NCBI GenBank assembly: GCA_903945375.1
Contig: CAJAVP010000116.1
Coordinates: 1 to 50,615, forward strand
Direction of reading: 5' to 3'
Source: an uncultured Methylococcaceae bacterium
GTDB taxonomy: Bacteria > Pseudomonadota > Gammaproteobacteria > Methylococcales > Methylomonadaceae
DNA: 50,615 nucleotides
This document shows, piece after piece, positions 46,795 to 50,615 of this stretch; the first letter of the stretch is position 1; each line of letters opens with the position of its first letter. The translations under genes and the position numbers were made by a program. The notes below the pieces were generated by a model. It had not been told where the DNA came from. It did not search any database and saw only the letters and a program-made list of their open reading frames with translations.

Positions 46795-46826
46795 TTTTTA
46801 AGTGAGTAACGATATTCACTTAAAAA
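46795..46826. other. Second perfect hairpin in the same divergent gap
   Basis: TTTTTAAGTGA and TCACTTAAAAA are perfect 11-base arms around a ten-base loop, 16 bases from the previous hairpin. Each strand ends its stem in a run of A or T. It could be an operator or a bidirectional terminator-like insulator between the STAS operon and the small acidic gene. Confidence 0.45.
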
Positions 46827-47005
46827 GGATCGAGAGTTAAGCATAACGCTTTTTTTGAGTTCTACAATCTCAGATTAGTAGAGATGACTACTCGGTCTTG
46901 TGACACTAACTCAACTGTACAAAGCCAATCTGTGTTAGCTCTGGTATACTTTAACAAGCAGTGCAGGCTTTCTGCATAAACCATAGTGCCTCTGGAGCAA
47001 TGACC

Positions 47006-47248
47006 ATGAATGAAACTATCTCAAACAATGCCATTATTTACGCAACACTCGCTTTAAATAGCGAAGTTGCTTTACAACGCGAATATCTCGATTCGGATGA
47101 TGTACCATCTGAGGATCGCGAAAATGAAGAAGAAATTTTGTCAGATTTAGAGCAAGCTCTAATGGAATTTATTGATATTTATAAAGTTCGTTGCAAAGAA
47201 GACAAGGAGCTGCCCACCGTTGATGAATTATTAAATAGCGAATTATAA
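47006..47248 (+). CDS. Small acidic protein of unknown function
   Basis: The 80-residue product is strongly acidic (for example DSDDVPSEDRENEEEILSDL) with a helical second half ending KVRCKEDKELPTVDELL. I do not recognise it. The ATG at 47006 is preferred since GGAG lies eight bases upstream; a longer frame from a GTG at 46961 would include this site. It sits seven bases before yffB, so it is likely cotranscribed with yffB-dapE. A TATACT near 46945 may be the -10 box. Confidence 0.6.
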   Translation: MNETISNNAIIYATLALNSEVALQREYLDSDDVPSEDRENEEEILSDLEQALMEFIDIYKVRCKEDKELPTVDELLNSEL

Positions 47249-47255
47249 CCTCGAT

Positions 47256-47630
47256 ATGATGATTCTTTATGGCATCAAAAATTGTGGTACGGTCAAAAAA
47301 GCTAAATTGTGGCTAAGTCAACATCAGCAAGATTACCGTTTCCATGATTTTCGCAGTGAGGGTGTCAGTATTGAGTTATTGGAAAATTGGGTCAATCGTG
47401 TTAATTGGGAGGCTTTGTTGAATAAAAGTAGTACCAGTTGGCGGCAATTGACCGATCATCAAAAAACCGATTTGACTCAGCAGACCGCTATTGACTTAAT
47501 GTTTGCTTTTCCCACCCTGATAAAGCGCCCGGTTTTGGATTCCGGCGAAAAACTGTTGCTCGGTTTTAAACCGGAATGGTATGCAGCACACTTTATAACA
47601 GACAGTACCTTTGATTTAACTGATGAGTGA
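47256..47630 (+). CDS. yffB: ArsC/Spx-family thioredoxin-fold protein (YffB-like)
   Basis: The 124-residue protein has MILYGIKNCGTVKKAKLWL with one active-type Cys at position 10, FHDFRSEGVS, and KRPVLDSGEKLLLGF near 88-103, which match the ArsC-like family. E. coli yffB stands next to dapE in the same order, and the genes overlap by eight bases here. True arsenate reductases of this family are longer and are found with ars genes, so arsenate reduction is unlikely; a glutathione-linked thiol role has been proposed for YffB. Confidence 0.88.
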   Translation: MMILYGIKNCGTVKKAKLWLSQHQQDYRFHDFRSEGVSIELLENWVNRVNWEALLNKSSTSWRQLTDHQKTDLTQQTAIDLMFAFPTLIKRPVLDSGEKLLLGFKPEWYAAHFITDSTFDLTDE

Positions 47631-48762
47631 TACCCTAGACCTTCTTAAAAATCTGATTACCCGCGCTTCGATCACACCCAAAGACGCAGATTGTCAGCAT
47701 TTACTGGCAGAGCGATTAACGCCTCTGCACTTTACTGTTGAGCCACTCAATTTTGCTGATACTCAAAATACTTGGTATCGGCGCGGTTCAGCAGAACCAT
47801 TATTTTGTTTTTTGGGTCATACAGATGTCGTTCCGACGGGTGATCTAGCGGCTTGGCAATCTCCCCCGTTTGAACCTACGCTACGTGACGGTAATTTATA
47901 CGGACGCGGTGCGGCGGATATGAAAGGCGGTATCGCCGCGTTTATTACCGCCGTTGAGCGTTTTGTCGCGGCTTATCCCGAACATCGAGGCTCGATTGCG
48001 ATACTCATGACCAGCGATGAAGAAGGCATTGCCTCGCATGGTGTGGTTAAAGTCGTTGAAGTGTTGCAGCAGCGTCGTGAAAAAATCGATTGGTGTTTAG
48101 TGGGTGAGCCCTCTAGCGATAAACACATCGGTGATGTGATTAGGGTAGGGCGGCGTGGCTCTTTATGCGCTAAGCTGACAGTTAGGGGTATTCAAGGTCA
48201 TGTCGCCTATCCTGAGCTGGCTGAAAATCCGATTCATACCTTTGCCCCCGCATTAACCGCCTTAACGGAAGAAATTTGGGATCAAGGCAATGCGTTTTTT
48301 CCGCCGACACGCTTGCAAATTTCTAATATCAATGCAGGTACAGGGGCAGAAAATATTATCCCGGGCAGTTTAGATGTGCAGTTTAACTTGCGCTTTTCAA
48401 CAGAGTTAGATGAAGAACGCATTAAACAACGAACCCATGCCATTTTGGATCGCTATGCCTTTAGCTATAATTTGCAATGGCGATTATCGGGTCAGCCATT
48501 TTTGACACAATCTGGTCAATTGATTGATGCGGTGCATTTAGCGGTTAAATCGGTGACCGGTTATGAACCGCGTAATGATACGGGAGGCGGCACCTCAGAC
48601 GGGCGTTTTATTGCGCCAACCGGAGCGCAGGTGATTGAGCTGGGCCCTTTAAATGAAAGTATCCACAAAATTAATGAACATATCGGTATCGCCGATTTGG
48701 ACATTTTATCTAACATTTATGAGCGCGTGTTGTTTAATCTGTTGATTAGCGACAACGTTTAG
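47623..48762 (+). CDS. dapE: Succinyl-diaminopimelate desuccinylase
   Basis: The 379-residue M20 metallopeptidase has FLGHTDVVPTGD (His ligand), GRGAADMKGG (Asp ligand), TSDEEG (catalytic and ligand Glu), LVGEPSS, NDTGGGTSDGRF, and the final His in ELGPLNESIHKINEH. It splits N-succinyl-LL-diaminopimelate to diaminopimelate and succinate on the lysine/peptidoglycan route. Length is standard. It overlaps yffB by eight bases. Confidence 0.96.
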   Translation: MSDTLDLLKNLITRASITPKDADCQHLLAERLTPLHFTVEPLNFADTQNTWYRRGSAEPLFCFLGHTDVVPTGDLAAWQSPPFEPTLRDGNLYGRGAADMKGGIAAFITAVERFVAAYPEHRGSIAILMTSDEEGIASHGVVKVVEVLQQRREKIDWCLVGEPSSDKHIGDVIRVGRRGSLCAKLTVRGIQGHVAYPELAENPIHTFAPALTALTEEIWDQGNAFFPPTRLQISNINAGTGAENIIPGSLDVQFNLRFSTELDEERIKQRTHAILDRYAFSYNLQWRLSGQPFLTQSGQLIDAVHLAVKSVTGYEPRNDTGGGTSDGRFIAPTGAQVIELGPLNESIHKINEHIGIADLDILSNIYERVLFNLLISDNV

Positions 48763-48796
48763 GTCATCTCCTTTCTCTATTTTCACTAGGATTTGT

Positions 48797-50365
48797 ATGG
48801 CAATCGAGATTATTTCAGGCGAACAGGCAAGGGAATCGTTGCAGGGCAACCAAACTGCTCGTTGGCCTTCTCGGCAAGTGGGAGATCGTCTTTATCCCGT
48901 GGCGACGCCTATAGCCGCCCCCCGTTTTAGCATCCAACTAGACGATCGTGTTTTTTGTATAGGCTCTTGTTTTGCAAGAGAAATCGGCGAAGCATTAACA
49001 CGACTTGATTTTAATGTCTTATCTTCGTTTGATGACTTGCCAAAATCTGTGTATCGCAAGCGCAGAGATGTCACAATGTTCAATAAATACAATGTGGCGT
49101 CTATTTACAACGAGCTTTATTGGGCGTTTCATCCAGAAACTTACTGTCATGACCAGGTATTAATCGAAACATCCAGTGGGCAACTACAAGATTATCAACT
49201 CACTGGTGCGGGTTATACGGATGAATCGGTTGCAGTGAAGCGCTTTCGCGAGGCGTTTAATTGTGCATTTCAGCAAATTAAACAGGCGGATTTAGTAGTG
49301 TTAACGCTAGGCTTAAGTGAGGTTTGGTTTGATAAACAAACTGGCTTATATTTAAACATGGCGGTTTCTAAGGCTTTACTCAAACGATACCCAGACCGTT
49401 TCCAATTGCATGTGTTCGATTATGAGCAAACCTTGTCATTTTTAGACGATATTTACCGACTGCTCGACGCAAATTTGAAACCTGGTTTTCGAGTATTGAT
49501 TACTGTCTCTCCGATCCCATTAAATGCGACATTTCGTCAACAAGATGTTTTACTTGCTAATGCGTATTCAAAAGCAGTTTTGAGGTCAGCTGTTGAGCGT
49601 TTCGTGAGCGATAAATCGAATGTTAATTATTTTCCGAGCTATGAATTTGTGACATTAAGTAATCCGACCTTAGTTTGGCGAGAAGACGATTATCGCCATG
49701 TCGACCGGAGTTTTATTGATTACATTATGAGTAATGTCTTGGCGCAATTTATGGCATCGACCCCCGAATTAGTTGAAGCCAATGCACTTGCGAAGGCAAG
49801 ATCTTTGTATCAGGGTAATTTTTTTACCGAAGCAACGGCAGTGTTAGCCCCTTTCATTTATGCAAAAGATGTCAAACCGTCTCGTGAGCTACGTATTTTA
49901 TGGGCTGCGATACGATTGCATGTGCATGGAAAATACAAAACTTTATTATTGGACGGCTTAATTCACTTGCGTAAGCGAGCAGACAACACCCCATTACAAT
50001 TATTTTTTGAACTGATTAATCGTTTTCGTAAACTCTCGGCCAGTACCTATGTAGGTTACGCTGAACATTGGGATGGTGAGTATTTAACCGGCTGGGCGTG
50101 TTGTTTGCGAAAACGGGAGTCTATTAAAGTAAAAGTAATAGTTAATAATCGAGTCATTATGACCGTGAAGGCCGAACTACCGCGAGATGACGTAGCGGCA
50201 ATTCGTGGTAACGATCATCTGCGTTGTGGTTTCCGTATTCCACTCAGTAAAGAAAAAGTGGCCAATCATGCAGTGAAGATCGTATTTGCTGATAATGGGC
50301 TGGAATTAGGAAATAGCCCGTTAAGATTCTCAGAAGCAACGGTTAGTCAATTTGGTAGTGGGTAA
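48797..50365 (+). CDS. GSCFA-domain protein with extra C-terminal module
   Basis: The 522-residue protein carries the defining GSCFA motif (FCIGSCFARE, near 53-62), LTLGLSEVWFDKQTG near 174, and the late WREDDYRHVDRSFIDYIM, as in the SGNH-hydrolase-like GSCFA family. Family members often lie in surface polysaccharide clusters, and acyl-ester hydrolase or transferase activity is suspected. After about residue 330 a helical stretch and then a beta-rich module (YAEHWDGEYLTGWACCL to the end) are attached, similar in type to modules appended to glycan-related enzymes. The gene starts 34 bases after dapE. The last 250 bases of the window after it hold no gene that I can see. Confidence 0.8.
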   Translation: MAIEIISGEQARESLQGNQTARWPSRQVGDRLYPVATPIAAPRFSIQLDDRVFCIGSCFAREIGEALTRLDFNVLSSFDDLPKSVYRKRRDVTMFNKYNVASIYNELYWAFHPETYCHDQVLIETSSGQLQDYQLTGAGYTDESVAVKRFREAFNCAFQQIKQADLVVLTLGLSEVWFDKQTGLYLNMAVSKALLKRYPDRFQLHVFDYEQTLSFLDDIYRLLDANLKPGFRVLITVSPIPLNATFRQQDVLLANAYSKAVLRSAVERFVSDKSNVNYFPSYEFVTLSNPTLVWREDDYRHVDRSFIDYIMSNVLAQFMASTPELVEANALAKARSLYQGNFFTEATAVLAPFIYAKDVKPSRELRILWAAIRLHVHGKYKTLLLDGLIHLRKRADNTPLQLFFELINRFRKLSASTYVGYAEHWDGEYLTGWACCLRKRESIKVKVIVNNRVIMTVKAELPRDDVAAIRGNDHLRCGFRIPLSKEKVANHAVKIVFADNGLELGNSPLRFSEATVSQFGSG

Positions 50366-50615
50366 ATTGCTAAAATCACAGGGTTGGCAGTGATGAGGCT
50401 ATGATTGTGGCGTAGGTAACTGGCTTAAGCGAAGAGACTAATATTAAACCGGTATTCCGGTAATCTCTAAAAATCAGGTCAATGATGTGATTGTTCTGTT
50501 GCTAGTTGAAATTAATTATTGACATTAGGTATTGAGAAACTATAATGACCGGCTTTCCAGCGAACCTTAGCTCGTGAATGGGTTGGGTTAGCAAGAAAAA
50601 GATTAACAAAAAAGA

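Noticed and set aside
47256-47630. Arsenate reductase ArsC
   Set aside because: The dapE-linked context and short length match YffB, and no ars genes are present.
1-50615. CRISPR arrays, tRNA or rRNA genes, prophage, intact insertion sequences
   Set aside because: No regularly spaced direct repeats, cloverleaf sequences, phage structural genes or transposase frames were seen on either strand.

Overview
The window looks like chromosomal core sequence of a mid-GC gammaproteobacterium. The canonical rpsB-tsf-pyrH-frr-uppS-cdsA-dxr-rseP block, the yffB-dapE pair, UbiF- and MepA-like proteins and an RpoE-pathway protease (RseP) all fit that group. An Entner-Doudoroff operon running into citrate synthase, together with an mtnBDC methionine-salvage operon, would suit a methylotroph such as a member of Methylococcales. 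That placement is an inference: no methane or methanol oxidation gene is present. I see no rRNA, tRNA, CRISPR array, prophage or intact insertion sequence.

Layout. 1-8.0 kb: start of an unknown gene leaving the left edge, a repeat-rich gap, then a minus-strand pair of an unusually long GltB-type glutamate synthase (1829 aa) and a CysJ-type diflavin reductase. 8.2-12.0 kb: ubiquinone hydroxylase, murein endopeptidase MepA, a YecA/SEC-C protein and an unknown protein. 12.1-15.3 kb: an orphan heavy-metal-type RND pump. 15.5-23.7 kb: the rpsB-to-rseP block on the minus strand, ending in dsbC instead of the usual bamA, with a clear rpsB promoter and a tsf attenuator. 23.8-24.05 kb: a structured stretch resembling a TnpB-type omega RNA (IS605 right end) without its protein gene. 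24.2-28.7 kb: unknown secreted protein, recJ, a Tat-exported amine oxidase and a universal stress protein. 28.8-34.8 kb: the tightly spaced zwf-uma2-edd-eda-gltA operon. 35.1-37.0 kb: mtnB-mtnD-mtnC, each pair joined by an ATGA overlap. 37.4-41.6 kb: an orphan HerA-type ATPase, pssA and leuA. 41.9-42.5 kb: a nuclease-like gene broken at an A8 run. 42.6-46.7 kb: a STAS - anti-sigma-kinase - NAD-glutamate dehydrogenase operon. 47.0-50.4 kb: small acidic protein, yffB, dapE and a GSCFA-domain protein.

How the genes work together. Two loci deal with glutamate: the GltB-like/CysJ-like pair, with no GltD in sight, and a short NAD-glutamate dehydrogenase translationally coupled to a partner-switch module. 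The Entner-Doudoroff operon would carry glucose-6-phosphate to pyruvate and on into the TCA cycle, apart from the lactonase step, which is missing here. Several intergenic gaps carry palindromic dispersed repeats; two copies of one 72-bp family, 32 kb apart, differ at only three positions.

The best candidates for something new are: (1) the GltB-like/CysJ-like pair as a possible alternative glutamate synthase, (2) the partner-switch/NAD-GDH operon, and (3) the orphan omega-RNA-like element beside the rpsB promoter. All assignments are from reading motifs; no database search was run.
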